Shown here in pieces: positions 52,671-61,143 of a DNA stretch of 64,000 nt. Source of the stretch: Lewinellaceae bacterium. Its GTDB lineage: Bacteria > Bacteroidota > Bacteroidia > Chitinophagales > Saprospiraceae. The stretch covers positions 1 through 64,000 of the forward strand of contig JADJSY010000017.1 in the NCBI GenBank assembly GCA_016711435.1. Direction: 5' to 3'. The notes below the pieces were generated by a model. It saw only the letters and a program-made list of their open reading frames with translations, had not been told where the DNA came from and did no database searches. A program made the position numbers and the translations under genes. How positions within the stretch are numbered: position 1 is the stretch's first letter; every line of letters begins with the position of its first letter.

Positions 52671-53405
52671 CTATAAGTCAAAGTTCGTTACAGGTACTAT
52701 CTGAATTTTTGATTTGGGTTGTTCTTCTTTACGCATGGTATAGACCGGAAGTAGCGGATCTGAATCTTTTAGTACTACAACCGGTTTTTGGTGGTTTTTA
52801 TCACTTTTGAGCATGGCGCTCCAACGTTTAAACAACATGTCCTGCTGCTCAGGCGTCAGTTTCGGGTGTTCGTCATAAAATCCGCGCAGGCTGCGTTGCC
52901 GGCGCGCTTCAAACAGGGAAACGGCACAGGCTACCGAAATATTGAGACTTTCCGCAAAACCGGTCTGGGGAATAGTAAAACTGCCGTCAGCCAGATTTTG
53001 CGCTTCAACGCTGAGTCCGTCATCTTCATTGCCAAAAAGTAGTGCTGTCGGCTCAGATAAATCATAGGAATAGATAGAAGGCGTGGTTTCGGCAGGCGGC
53101 ATCGTCGCTAAAATACGACCATAGCGCTCGCGTACCCGCCGGAAACACTCTTCCAGGTCCTCGAAAAAATAGACATCTATCCATTTGAAAGTCCCGCCCG
53201 AAGTGCGTTTGCCCAGTATCAGGCCCCGTTTATCCAGGTATTGTTTGGTGTACACCACGAACACTTCCCTTACCCCGACAGCATCGCAGGAGCGCAGCAC
53301 CGCGCTGATATTCAGCGGATCAAAAATATTTTCCAATACTACCGTCAGGTCGGGTTGCGACTGGCGGATGACGGAACGGATTTTTTGCGCTCGACCGGGT
53401 TGCAT
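52671..53405 (-). CDS. SpoU/TrmH family RNA 2'-O-methyltransferase
   Basis: 244 residues from the ATG (complement of 53403-53405). It starts MQPGRAQKIRSVIRQSQPDLTVVLENIFDPLNISAVLRSCDAVGV (motif 1 with NISAVLRSCDA), has TALLFGNEDDGLS (motif 2) and FAESLNISVACAVSLFEA (motif 3). These SPOUT enzymes methylate ribose of tRNA G18 or rRNA; the length and the C-terminal region fit TrmH of tRNA. An upstream in-frame extension is made of repeat-derived sequence and is not part of the family, so this start is preferred. The C-terminal stop is at a hairpin edge. Confidence 0.93.
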   Translation of the reverse strand: MQPGRAQKIRSVIRQSQPDLTVVLENIFDPLNISAVLRSCDAVGVREVFVVYTKQYLDKRGLILGKRTSGGTFKWIDVYFFEDLEECFRRVRERYGRILATMPPAETTPSIYSYDLSEPTALLFGNEDDGLSVEAQNLADGSFTIPQTGFAESLNISVACAVSLFEARRQRSLRGFYDEHPKLTPEQQDMLFKRWSAMLKSDKNHQKPVVVLKDSDPLLPVYTMRKEEQPKSKIQIVPVTNFDL

Positions 53406-53410
53406 GAGTG

Positions 53411-53546
53411 GGTGTTTCGTTTGTAGTGTTTCGTGTTTCGTTTTTGGAAGGGCACACGGATTAAACGGATTGGACACGGATTTTCCCCCGACGTAGAGTG
53501 GACAAAAAATCCGTGTCCAATCCGTTTAATCCGTGTACCCTTCAAT
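53411..53546. repeat. Family A remnant next to a family D hairpin
   Basis: GTGTTTCGTTTGTAGTGTTTCG at 53411-53440 is a family A left arm without mirror. Next to it, 53454-53484 and 53516-53546 form the family D hairpin with perfect 31-bp arms (ACACGGATTAAACGGATTGG...). Two families at one junction suggest independent insertion. Confidence 0.9.
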
Positions 53547-54864
53547 CCACAGGACCAAATCCCAATTTTCCAAATTTCAAGATATGCACGAAGGTATTTT
53601 CCACATAATCCGGCTGGTTGTTGCGGTCGTCCGTAAAACCGCTGGTAAATATATTGGAGAACTGAAAATTGCTGTGGAGTCCGCGGTACACCTCGGTGGA
53701 CAAACGTTCCGGAAAAGACAGCCCGTAACGCGCCAGCATCCGACCCGTAAACAGGGTTACATCATAACCGTTGAAGCCGTCGCTGTCGGGAATAGTACCC
53801 GTTGCATCGAAGAATTTTTGTTGAAAATCTTTGACTTCCTGTTGGGAGTAATCGATGTAAGAAGCCGCCGTGATATGCACATTATTATCTGTAAAGAACT
53901 CAGGATCAATGGTTTCAAAAGTATTCCACTGTGGCATTCCATACACCTCTACCCTATTGTTCCCTTTGATACTTTTCAAATGGCGCAAAAATGCATTGAC
54001 AAAATCCTGGCTGGCCCAGCTTGGCAGGATAAATACGGCAGTGCGGCCTGGTTTCAGGTATCTTTTCAGGTCAATTTTTGCGAAAGTACTCGTTTCATCT
54101 GGTACAATCAATTCAGTGAATGCCCCGCCGCCCAGGGCTGCGTTTGCATTTTGAAAATAGGGAAGCCTGTCGGCCTCTTTTTGCTTGCAAAGCAACGTGA
54201 CAGCGTCCGGCTTATGGAAACGGCGGACATAGCGGGTAATCGCTTCACAATGCGCCTTCAGGGAAGGATTGATCTGAATAAACCCCGGGTGTTGGCGGGC
54301 GATGTCGGCAGTCGGGGTTTCAGGCGACAGTACAATTTTTCGACGCGGTTTACTCCAGTCTGCAAACATCTGCACGTGGCTGCCGCGCACCGGCCCGATA
54401 AATACGGCGGCTTTTTCCAGTCTTGTATTGTTCAGTATTTTTTGGAAATCGCTGTCATTGGCCTGCGTGTCATAAATGTCCGTCACGAGGTTGATGCGTT
54501 CCTCTCTGGAAATCTGATCGAGCGCAATTTTGGCGCCTGCATAAAACTGTGTAGCCAGGCGGCTTTTTTCGGGTACTGTGGCTCCGGAGGACTGTGAAGT
54601 GAGGAAAGGAAGCAGATAGGCAATGTGATAGGTGCTGCCAACGCCGGTATTGGGAGTGGGTTGCGTGCCCGGTTCATTTTTTATCGGTGGTTTCGGATTC
54701 GCCGGGTTGGTCCAACGCACGGTATCCATGGGCGCATTGGGGTTCGTCGGGCGTGTGGGCGTCGGTTTGGCCGGCTGATTGGGGCGTGTAGTAGTGGTTC
54801 GTTTGGGAGGGCTACACGCCATCCAAAGCGCTGCCAGGAGTAGACAAAGGATTAGTTTTTTCAC
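53542..54864 (-). CDS. PBP1-fold lipoprotein, LpoA-like or ABC substrate-binding-like
   Basis: 440 residues. A lipobox (LLAALWMAC, Cys17) is followed by a Pro/Thr-rich linker to about residue 75 and a type 1 periplasmic binding fold: YHIAYLLPFLTSQSSG, QFYAGAKIALDQISREERINLVTDIYDT, VFIGPVRGSHVQMFADW and SFPERLSTEVYRGLHSNFQ. Similar proteins appear as branched-chain amino acid binding-like lipoproteins in Bacteroidota, or as LpoA-like activators of peptidoglycan synthases. No ABC permease genes accompany it, so an envelope regulatory role is at least as likely as transport. Confidence 0.8.
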   Translation of the reverse strand: MKKLILCLLLAALWMACSPPKRTTTTRPNQPAKPTPTRPTNPNAPMDTVRWTNPANPKPPIKNEPGTQPTPNTGVGSTYHIAYLLPFLTSQSSGATVPEKSRLATQFYAGAKIALDQISREERINLVTDIYDTQANDSDFQKILNNTRLEKAAVFIGPVRGSHVQMFADWSKPRRKIVLSPETPTADIARQHPGFIQINPSLKAHCEAITRYVRRFHKPDAVTLLCKQKEADRLPYFQNANAALGGGAFTELIVPDETSTFAKIDLKRYLKPGRTAVFILPSWASQDFVNAFLRHLKSIKGNNRVEVYGMPQWNTFETIDPEFFTDNNVHITAASYIDYSQQEVKDFQQKFFDATGTIPDSDGFNGYDVTLFTGRMLARYGLSFPERLSTEVYRGLHSNFQFSNIFTSGFTDDRNNQPDYVENTFVHILKFGKLGFGPVD

Positions 54865-54888
54865 AGTAAGTAGTTATTCATTATTAGT

Positions 54889-55131
54889 TTAACCTCCTAC
54901 CTTTTTGGTGTTTTTAAACCCCATGTCAAGCAGCAGTTTCAGTACTTTTTCGCGATGGTTGCCTTGTATGATAATAACGCCGTCTTTGGCGTTTCCGCCT
55001 GCGGCGCACTTGTTTTTTAAGGTTTTTGCCAGTTCAGCCAGCGCGGTTTCAGAGCCGGCGAAACCTTTTACAACGGTTGCTTCCTTGCCGCCAATAAGTA
55101 AAAGGGCAAAATTGCAAAGGGCAAAAAGCAA
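54889..55131 (-). pseudogene. SUI1-type translation factor, N-terminus replaced by repeat
   Basis: From residue 14 the frame reads GGKEATVVKGFAGSETALAELAKTLKNKCAAGGNAKDGVIIIQGNHREKVLKLLLDMGFKNTKKVGG, a complete SUI1/eIF1-like C-terminal core. Bacterial SUI1 (YciH) proteins are about 105-115 residues and have about 30 more N-terminal residues with a Lys-rich lead. Here the frame upstream runs straight into family E repeat (LFALCNFALLL is its translation) and a TTG is the only start. So either the gene was truncated by repeat insertion or it starts within the repeat. The gap to the next gene has no alternative N-terminal segment. Confidence 0.75.
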
Positions 55132-55165
55132 TGTTAGTCAATGAGTTACAGAAGATTTAATGCTG
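55092..55165. repeat. Family E element replacing the SUI1 start
   Basis: AAAGGGCAAAATTGCAAAGG, GCAAAAAGCAATG and GTCAATGAGTTACAGAAG follow each other. The same order with few changes occurs at 58473-58535, beyond the arm-like part, so this is a dispersed repeat with a conserved tail, not merely low complexity. Confidence 0.85.
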
Positions 55166-55199
55166 GTTAATTATACACTCCTACTGAAATGGGCAAATT

Positions 55200-56150
55200 T
55201 TAAATATTCCAGTCTGATTTTTGTTGCGGCACCAGAATGTGCAGCGATTTGGGTTTCATTTCAAAGGTCAAATCGCCTTCCTGCACCAGACCTTCGCCGT
55301 CGAGGTGCGTATAATTTGTTCCTTCGGTAGAAATACGTACGCGCTTTGTAGTAAAATGTTCCACAAAACCGGCATCATAAATTTTCCCGATCAAAGTAGC
55401 CGGTACTGCGGCAAAATACTGCCAGCGCGGTGCATCTTTCAAAATAACCACTTCAAAAAGGCCGTCGTCCATGCGGGCATCCGGCGCAATCTGGAAGTTA
55501 TAGCCGTACATCGGACCGTTGGCAATGGTAATGGCGAAACATTTTTCCGTCAGCACCCTGTCATCCATTTCAATGGTACACAGGGAAGGCGTGTATTTCA
55601 GGCCTGCTTCGACGGATTTTAAAAAATAGGGAATAAAACCCCGCCAATTACTGCCCTTCATCATGTTGCTCACCAATCCGTCAAAGCCGATGCCTGCCAG
55701 ATTGATAAACGGGCGGCCGTTCATCAGGCCCACATCGATGATTTTTTCCTGGGCGGTGTTCAGTTTGCGAACGGCGCCTTCCACATCGCGGCCATAACCG
55801 AGGTGCATAGCAAGGCCGTTGCCCGAGCCGGCCGGAATAATTCCCAGAATGGCTTTTGTGCCTATCAATGCGGATGCGACCTCATTGATAGAGCCGTCGC
55901 CACCCACTGCGGTCACGATATCGTAACCTTCGGCGAGGGCTTCCAGCGCCAGTTCACGCGCATGACCGGCGTGTTCCGTGTATTTGAATCCGTACTCAAA
56001 CTGGTCGTGATTCAAGTATTTTTCCACACTTTCCCGAATGTGTTTTTGCAGGTTAGTACCTGCTTTGGGGTTGACAATGAAGGAGATACGTTTCGGAGAA
56101 AGTAGTTCGGTTAAAAACCCACTTTTCATGTACGGGTGTGAACGCTGCAT
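55200..56150 (-). CDS. YegS/DgkB-type lipid kinase
   Basis: 316 residues from the ATG (complement of 56148-56150), two bases after the RluD stop. RISFIVNPKAGTN starts the diacylglycerol kinase catalytic domain, AVGGDGSINEVASAL (81-95) is the nucleotide motif, IPAGSGNGLAMHLG follows, and DDGLFEVVILKD and THLDGEGL close the second domain. It phosphorylates diacylglycerol, phosphatidylglycerol or a related lipid at the membrane. The start at 56129 (MKSGFLTEL) is an alternative. Likely co-transcribed with the RluD gene. Confidence 0.93.
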   Translation of the reverse strand: MQRSHPYMKSGFLTELLSPKRISFIVNPKAGTNLQKHIRESVEKYLNHDQFEYGFKYTEHAGHARELALEALAEGYDIVTAVGGDGSINEVASALIGTKAILGIIPAGSGNGLAMHLGYGRDVEGAVRKLNTAQEKIIDVGLMNGRPFINLAGIGFDGLVSNMMKGSNWRGFIPYFLKSVEAGLKYTPSLCTIEMDDRVLTEKCFAITIANGPMYGYNFQIAPDARMDDGLFEVVILKDAPRWQYFAAVPATLIGKIYDAGFVEHFTTKRVRISTEGTNYTHLDGEGLVQEGDLTFEMKPKSLHILVPQQKSDWNI

Positions 56151-56152
56151 AG

Positions 56153-57289
56153 CTACATCAATTCTTTTCTGCCTTGCAAATAGGTACGCCATCTTTCGAT
56201 CACCATCTGCATGTCGTTGGGCAACTCCGACTCAAAACGGAGCATTTCACCGGTACGCGGATGTTTGAAGCCCAGTACTTTGGCATGCAGGGCCTGGCGT
56301 GGCAGCAGTTGTAGGTTGCTTTCTACAAACTGCTTGTATTTTGAATATAAGGTTCCTTTTAAAATCTGGTTGCCGCCATAACGCGGGTCGCCAAACAAGG
56401 TGTGGCCTATCGATTTCATGTGTACCCGAATCTGGTGCGTTCGTCCGGTCTCCAACTGGCATTCCACGAGGGTGCAGTAATAAAACCGCTCCAGCACGCG
56501 CCAGTGTGTGACCGCCCATTTGCCATCGTCTCCTTCCGGGAAAGTCATAAACAAGCGCCGGTCGTTTGGGTTGCGTCCGATGTTGGCTCTCACGGTTCCT
56601 TTATCGGGTTCCACATCGCCCCAGACAATGGCCTGGTACCGCCGTTCGATGGTATGCTGAAAAAACTGATTGGCTAAATGGGACATGGCAAAGTCACTTT
56701 TAGCCACCACCATCAAGCCCGTCGTGTCTTTATCAATGCGGTGCACAATTCCGGCCCGGTTCGATTCATTTCCTTCTTTTACAGGCAGGTCTTTCATACT
56801 CTCCTGCAAGTGCCATACGACCGCGTTCACCAAAGTGCCGTTCGGAATGCCCACACCCGGATGCACGGCAAGGCCGAAGGGTTTGTTGATAACCATTAAA
56901 TCCTCATCCTCGTACACAATATCGAGCGGGATGTTCTGGGGCATGATATGATAGGACTCCTCCAGCGATCTGGGCAGGATGATGGATACGACATTGCCCG
57001 GTTTTACCTTGTAATTGGGTTTTACATCCTTATCATCCACTTTCACGGAACCCGCCTTGATGGCAGTCTGCAATTTGCTGCGCGTGCGATTTGCCAGCCG
57101 GTCAATCAGGAATTTATCGAGCCTGATAAGCGATTGTTTCGGGTCTGCAACGATCTCATGCCGCTCATAAAATTCGTCTGTCTGAGGCGCGTCTTCGGCA
57201 TCATCTATCCCTTGCGAATCGGCTCCGGGTATTACGTCGGGCGGAGTCTCTGATATAATTCGGTGTTTCTGGTTCATTTCGGTGCTCAT
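56153..57289 (-). CDS. rluD: RluD-family 23S rRNA pseudouridine synthase
   Basis: 378 residues. A non-conserved acidic N-terminal extension (1-45) precedes the S4 domain (about 52-108; IRLDKFLIDRLANRTRSKLQTAIKAGSVKVDD), and the catalytic domain contains AGIVHRIDKDTTGLMV with Asp186, and GRTHQIRVHMKSIGHTLFGDPRYGG. Members of this subfamily pseudouridylate 23S rRNA at 1911, 1915 and 1917; the window's RlmH methylates the 1915 product. A TACTTTTG -7 element lies 21 bases upstream on the minus strand, and a family B hairpin starts just beyond. The lipid kinase gene follows directly. Confidence 0.94.
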   Translation of the reverse strand: MSTEMNQKHRIISETPPDVIPGADSQGIDDAEDAPQTDEFYERHEIVADPKQSLIRLDKFLIDRLANRTRSKLQTAIKAGSVKVDDKDVKPNYKVKPGNVVSIILPRSLEESYHIMPQNIPLDIVYEDEDLMVINKPFGLAVHPGVGIPNGTLVNAVVWHLQESMKDLPVKEGNESNRAGIVHRIDKDTTGLMVVAKSDFAMSHLANQFFQHTIERRYQAIVWGDVEPDKGTVRANIGRNPNDRRLFMTFPEGDDGKWAVTHWRVLERFYYCTLVECQLETGRTHQIRVHMKSIGHTLFGDPRYGGNQILKGTLYSKYKQFVESNLQLLPRQALHAKVLGFKHPRTGEMLRFESELPNDMQMVIERWRTYLQGRKELM

Positions 57290-57309
57290 TGGTCAAATTG
57301 ATTACGGTG

Positions 57310-57317
57310 CAAAAGTA
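57310..57317 (-). promoter_or_regulatory. -7 element (TACTTTTG) of the rluD gene
   Basis: Minus-strand TACTTTTG matches TAnnTTTG, 21 bases before the rluD start codon. The -33 position falls in the family B arm and lacks TTG. Confidence 0.5.
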
Positions 57318-57321
57318 GCCC

Positions 57322-57522
57322 TTTTTTTGTTATCAGTCAGTTATCGGTTATCAGTTATCCGTTATCGGGCTTTCAGGCCGGTATCGTGTAAGTATGCATC
57401 ATCCAACTCCCTATGCAGAACCAGATAACTGATAACAAAACCAAAAGGGAACAGAATGCGCCTATATTCACCAATTCCCGGCCTGAAAGCCCGATAACGG
57501 ATAACTGATAACCGATAACCAA
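57322..57522. repeat. Family B hairpin, largest copy
   Basis: GTTATCAGTCAGTTATCGG heptads on the left and GATAACGGATAACTGATAACCG on the right, with GGCTTTCAGGCCGG mirrored by CCGGCCTGAAAGCC inside. The loop carries AAGTATGCATCATCC and CCCTATGCAGAACCAG plus an extra inner heptad set (GATAACTGATAAC). It lies between the divergent rluD and parA genes. Confidence 0.92.
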
Positions 57523-57597
57523 AAAATGTTAGCAACATGTGGAAAACGGGGGGATAACTAAAACCGCTCTTATACGCCGGTTTGTACGGGTTGAAAT

Positions 57598-57605
57598 TAT
57601 CTTTG
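57598..57605 (+). promoter_or_regulatory. -7 element (TATCTTTG) of parA
   Basis: TATCTTTG fits the consensus and precedes the parA start by about 86 bases. No clear -33. Confidence 0.5.
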
Positions 57606-57690
57606 CCCGCATTCTATTCCTTCCTTTTGAAGGAAAGGCTCCGATCATCCATTGAAAATCAAAACATTAGAACCTTAAAAGCGAACGACC

Positions 57691-58464
57691 ATGCTTAAAG
57701 ATATGGGAAAAGTCATCACAATAGCCAATCAAAAAGGCGGCGTAGGCAAAACGACTACTGCGATCAATCTCGCTGCTTCTTTAGCAATTCTGGAAAAAAG
57801 AGTGCTGCTCATCGACGCCGATCCGCAGGCAAACGCTTCTTCCGGCGTAGGCCAGGCAGACACATCCGAATATGTGAGCCTGTATGATTGCCTGGTGCAT
57901 GGCACTGATCCGCGGCAGGCAATAATGGCAACCGAAACCCCCAACCTGTTTCTGCTGCCCTCCAACATCGACCTGGTTGGCGCCGAACTGGAACTGGTGG
58001 ATCGCCCGAACCGCGAATACATCATGCGCGGCATTGTCGGAGAAATAAAACAGGATTACGACTATGTTTTTATCGACTGCCTGCCGTCTTTGGGTCTGAT
58101 CACGGTCAATGCCTTAGTGGCTGCCGATACGGTGCTGATCCCGGTGCAATGCGAAATGTTCTCGTTTGAAGGGCTTGCGAAGTTGAAAAATACGATTTCC
58201 CTTATCAAACAGGGTTTCAATCCGAATCTTCAGGTGGAAGGATTGCTGATTTCCATGTACGACAGTCGCCTGCGCCTTGCCAACGCTATTGTAGAAGAAG
58301 TGCGCAACAGTTCCAATGACTATGTTTTTGAAACCATTATTCACCGCAATTCAAGGGTAGCGGAAGCCCCTATGTCGCACACGCCGGTAGCATTGTATGA
58401 TGTGAACAGCAAGGGCGCTACCAACTTTTTCAACCTCGCCGAAGAGTTTTTGCGGCGCAATTGA
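57691..58464 (+). CDS. parA: Chromosome partitioning ATPase ParA/Soj
   Basis: 257 residues from MLKDMGKVI; MGKVI (57703) is an equally good start. The deviant Walker A is QKGGVGKTT at 14-22, LLIDADPQANAS is the switch, and DYVFIDCLPSLGLITVNAL is Walker B with Cys-Leu-Pro in place of the more usual CPPS. It moves ParB-parS complexes during chromosome segregation. parB follows after a 99-base gap containing a family E repeat. No parS site (GTTTCACGTGAAAC-like) was seen in the window. Confidence 0.95.
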   Translation: MLKDMGKVITIANQKGGVGKTTTAINLAASLAILEKRVLLIDADPQANASSGVGQADTSEYVSLYDCLVHGTDPRQAIMATETPNLFLLPSNIDLVGAELELVDRPNREYIMRGIVGEIKQDYDYVFIDCLPSLGLITVNALVAADTVLIPVQCEMFSFEGLAKLKNTISLIKQGFNPNLQVEGLLISMYDSRLRLANAIVEEVRNSSNDYVFETIIHRNSRVAEAPMSHTPVALYDVNSKGATNFFNLAEEFLRRN

Positions 58465-58469
58465 TCGTA

Positions 58470-58545
58470 AGTTAAAAGGCAAAATTGCAAAGGGCAATAA
58501 GCAATGTAAATCAATGAGTTACAGAAGATTTAGTATTAACTAACT
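58470..58545. repeat. Family E element between parA and parB
   Basis: AAAGGCAAAATTGCAAAGGG, GCAATAAGCAATG and ATCAATGAGTTACAGAAG match the copy at 55092-55165 in order and orientation. The tail leads into TAACTTTTGCACACCTAC, a phrase also partly present at 28.89 kb. Confidence 0.85.
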
Positions 58546-58563
58546 TTTGCACACCTACGAATA

Positions 58564-59463
58564 ATGGCAAAGAAATTTGATACGGGCGGCATTAAAACCC
58601 TGCTCGGCAATTCTGCAAAATTAGAAAAAGCAGTATTGGAAAACCCGCAGGAAGTCGTGCGCGAACTCGCCACCACCGTGGCCTTGCTGCCTATTGAACA
58701 AATACAGGCAAACAGCGGACAACCGCGCCAGAAATTCGATAAAGAGACGCTGGGAGAGTTAGCTGCCAGTATTGCTGCCCACGGTATCATCCAGCCGATC
58801 ACGGTACGCCGCCTGCAGGATAAAGAATACCAGATTATTTCCGGTGAACGCCGTTTCAGAGCCAGCCAGTTGGCCGGACTGAAAGAAATTCCCGCTTATG
58901 TGCGCCTCGCCAACGACCAGGAGTTGCTGGAAATGGCGCTTATTGAAAATATTCAGCGCGAGGACCTGAATGCCTGGGAGGTCGCCATCTCTTACGGTCG
59001 CCTGAAAGAAGAGTTTGAACTGACGGACGAAATGCTGTCCACCCGTGTCGGCAAACAACGCAGTACAGTGACCAACTACCTGCGCCTGCTCAAATTTGAA
59101 GGAGACGAAGATATTAAACGCGGCCTGATCGAAGGCAAAGTTTCGATGGGCCATGCCCGCGCACTTGCCGGTGTGAACGACTTTGCCCTGCGTAACTCCT
59201 TGTACCACAAGATTGTAGCCGAAGATTTGTCCGTTCGCGCCGTCGAAGCGCTGATTGCCAGTTACCAGGAAAACAAAAAAGGCAAAGAATCTGCGGCTGA
59301 CAAAAGCCTGCCGCCACACCTGCGCGAAATCCAGGACAAATTCAATGCTTTTTTCGGCGGCAAAGTGCAACTGAAACGCGATGAAAAAGGCAAAGGGCAA
59401 TTGGTGGTAACATTCAAAAATGATGCGGAACTAAATCGGTTGATCGATTTGATCGAACATTAA
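58564..59463 (+). CDS. parB: Chromosome partitioning protein ParB/Spo0J
   Basis: 299 residues. The N-terminal CTP-binding ParB domain has LPIEQIQANSGQPRQKFD, the GERRFR motif at 94-99 and ENIQREDLNAWE at 128-139; the helix-turn-helix follows (LSTRVGKQRSTVTNYLRLLK), and a C-terminal dimerisation segment (FNAFFGGKVQLKRDEKGKGQLVVTFKNDAELNRLIDLIEH) closes it. It binds parS and slides along DNA as a CTP-gated clamp. It follows parA in the same direction. Confidence 0.95.
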   Translation: MAKKFDTGGIKTLLGNSAKLEKAVLENPQEVVRELATTVALLPIEQIQANSGQPRQKFDKETLGELAASIAAHGIIQPITVRRLQDKEYQIISGERRFRASQLAGLKEIPAYVRLANDQELLEMALIENIQREDLNAWEVAISYGRLKEEFELTDEMLSTRVGKQRSTVTNYLRLLKFEGDEDIKRGLIEGKVSMGHARALAGVNDFALRNSLYHKIVAEDLSVRAVEALIASYQENKKGKESAADKSLPPHLREIQDKFNAFFGGKVQLKRDEKGKGQLVVTFKNDAELNRLIDLIEH

Positions 59464-59516
59464 AAACGGATATCAATACGCCCCCTCCAAAAAGTTCGCG
59501 ATGCAGGCTATGTTGT

Positions 59517-60824
59517 TCAGCCATTCCCCTTCTTGATTTCTTCGTACAAACGGATGGTTTCCGGCGAAGGTTTCGACTGAAACTCCTGTTCCATCATTTT
59601 GCAGCATAGGTTATACTGCATTTCCACTTTGTGAAGCATACCGAGGCTGGCATAACACTGCATGGCGCGGCGGTGAATGGCTTCCATCCGGAAATCACGG
59701 GAAAGAATATCGCTGCATACGGCGGTTGCTTCCCAGAAATTGCCTTTTTGGCAAAGTTGTTCGCTGCGCAAGTCGGCAATCTGTTCAAAAACAGAACTCA
59801 GGTGCTGCCTTTCCACATCAATCCAGTTGTAAGTATCCGGGGCATAATCGTCCAGAAAATTCGCCGAATAAATTTTAATGGATTCCTGAAGCATATCCTC
59901 CGGGATAGCCGCGCCCAGGCGCTGACACTCCTGAATTTTTTTATATAAATTCTTGAATTCCAGCACGTCTGATTGCAGTTGCCAGTCATTCTGCAAGCGG
60001 TAGGCATTTTGCTCGAAGCGGATAAAATCGCGCCCTACCCCAGCCTGTTCCTGGAATGCCGACCGGATATGCGCCAATTCCACATTCAGACTTCTTCGGG
60101 CGCTTTCCGGTGCATTTTCATATTTATCTGGCCAGAAAATTTTGGCTAAGTAATCGCGAGAAAGGGCTTTAGGATAGTGATAGGCTAAGCAGGCAAACAA
60201 CAGTTTAGCCTGATTGGTCAATTCAATTTTGCGCCCCCGGAACCGGATTTGCAGGTTGCCGAAAAATGAAATATCAAATCCGCCGGAGGTATCTTCAATA
60301 CCTTGTTCTATCTGGTGTTGTACCGGCAGAAAGGTTCCTGGTGAGGACATTGCCGTACCAGCCCCCGCGAGCAACATACCGGGGGTCACGGCAGTCATCA
60401 GCATTTTTGCAGTGGACAGGTGGTGTTTTTTGGGAGATACAGGGCGTTTTGATCTGAATTGAGGCAGATATGCCTCATAACAAGCAAGCATACGATCCTG
60501 GTCAGCTGGAAGTTCCAGTACATCCACTGCCCCGGATTTAAAAAGCAGCCTGGTCGTTGCGCCGGAATAATCGGAAGTAGCAACCACTACCGGGATGTCC
60601 GGATTTTCCCGTTTCCAGTTGCGCACCACGGGCAAGCCATCTATCTGTGGTGGTGCATGGAGTACGACCACCATACCTATTTCCTGTAATGAATTCCAAT
60701 GGAAAGCATCATGCTGTCCGGAATATTGTTCAACCTCGATTGCAGCTGCACTGCTCAACCGCATGGTCTGGAAAAGAGCGTCGTGGTTGCCGCAAAGCAA
60801 CACTTTTGGGTTATTCATGGACAT
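59517..60824 (-). CDS. BTAD-type transcriptional regulator with degenerate receiver domain
   Basis: 435 residues. Residues 8-120 have the outline of a receiver or receiver-like domain (KVLLCGNHDALFQTMRL, VVVLHAPPQ, IPVVVATSDYSGATTRLLFKSGAVDVLELP) but lack the usual acidic pair and phospho-Asp. After a linker, residues 185-285 form a winged-helix DNA-binding domain (FDISFFGNLQIRFRGRKIELTNQAKLLFACLAYHYPKALSRDYLAKIFWPD), and the rest is a bacterial transcriptional activation domain of TPR-like helices. This is SARP-like architecture. Signal input would not be classical phosphorylation. The target genes are unknown. Confidence 0.8.
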   Translation of the reverse strand: MSMNNPKVLLCGNHDALFQTMRLSSAAAIEVEQYSGQHDAFHWNSLQEIGMVVVLHAPPQIDGLPVVRNWKRENPDIPVVVATSDYSGATTRLLFKSGAVDVLELPADQDRMLACYEAYLPQFRSKRPVSPKKHHLSTAKMLMTAVTPGMLLAGAGTAMSSPGTFLPVQHQIEQGIEDTSGGFDISFFGNLQIRFRGRKIELTNQAKLLFACLAYHYPKALSRDYLAKIFWPDKYENAPESARRSLNVELAHIRSAFQEQAGVGRDFIRFEQNAYRLQNDWQLQSDVLEFKNLYKKIQECQRLGAAIPEDMLQESIKIYSANFLDDYAPDTYNWIDVERQHLSSVFEQIADLRSEQLCQKGNFWEATAVCSDILSRDFRMEAIHRRAMQCYASLGMLHKVEMQYNLCCKMMEQEFQSKPSPETIRLYEEIKKGNG

Positions 60825-60970
60825 GGGGTATTGTTTTCGGTTATGTCATTAATGCGACATTCGAATGAAACGTGAACCTTTTTTATCCTATAAAATACCT
60901 TGTGATTGTTAAATTTATAACTCTGTTAAGATTATTATGTTTAAATATTGAAAATTAATCCCGGGGCTTG

Positions 60971-61001
60971 TTGCGCTTTCGGTGTTTTTCAGGTAGTTTT
61001 G
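60971..61001 (+). promoter_or_regulatory. Promoter (TTG-N20-TAGTTTTG) in the 319-base gap
   Basis: TTG at 60971-60973 and TAGTTTTG at 60994-61001 are 20 bases apart, a very good match to the Bacteroidota consensus, oriented towards the small gene at 61144. The remaining gap (60825-61143) contains no gene and no hairpin that I can see. Confidence 0.7.
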
Positions 61002-61143
61002 TCAACATATCATTTACAGAATCCTGAAGCCGGCACTCCAAAACCGTATTTTTTAATTTGTATGTGGCGCATATTTATCAAAATCCAATCTTATTCCATG
61101 GATTTACATAGATATTACGCCATTTACACAAGCGCTTTTAATA

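Noticed and set aside
53406..53477. 24-residue N-terminal extension of the SpoU methyltransferase
   Set aside because: It is encoded by family D and A repeat sequence; the family starts at MQPGRAQK.
57540..57560. DnaA box or origin near parA
   Set aside because: Only one near match (TGTGGAAAA) and no cluster, no AT-rich unwinding region and no dnaA or gidA gene.
57691..59463. Plasmid-type partition system
   Set aside because: ParB has the chromosomal domain order and surrounding genes are housekeeping; no replication gene or parS cluster is present.
60825..61143. tRNA or small RNA gene in the 319-base gap
   Set aside because: No cloverleaf or TPsiC-like sequence; only a promoter is convincing.
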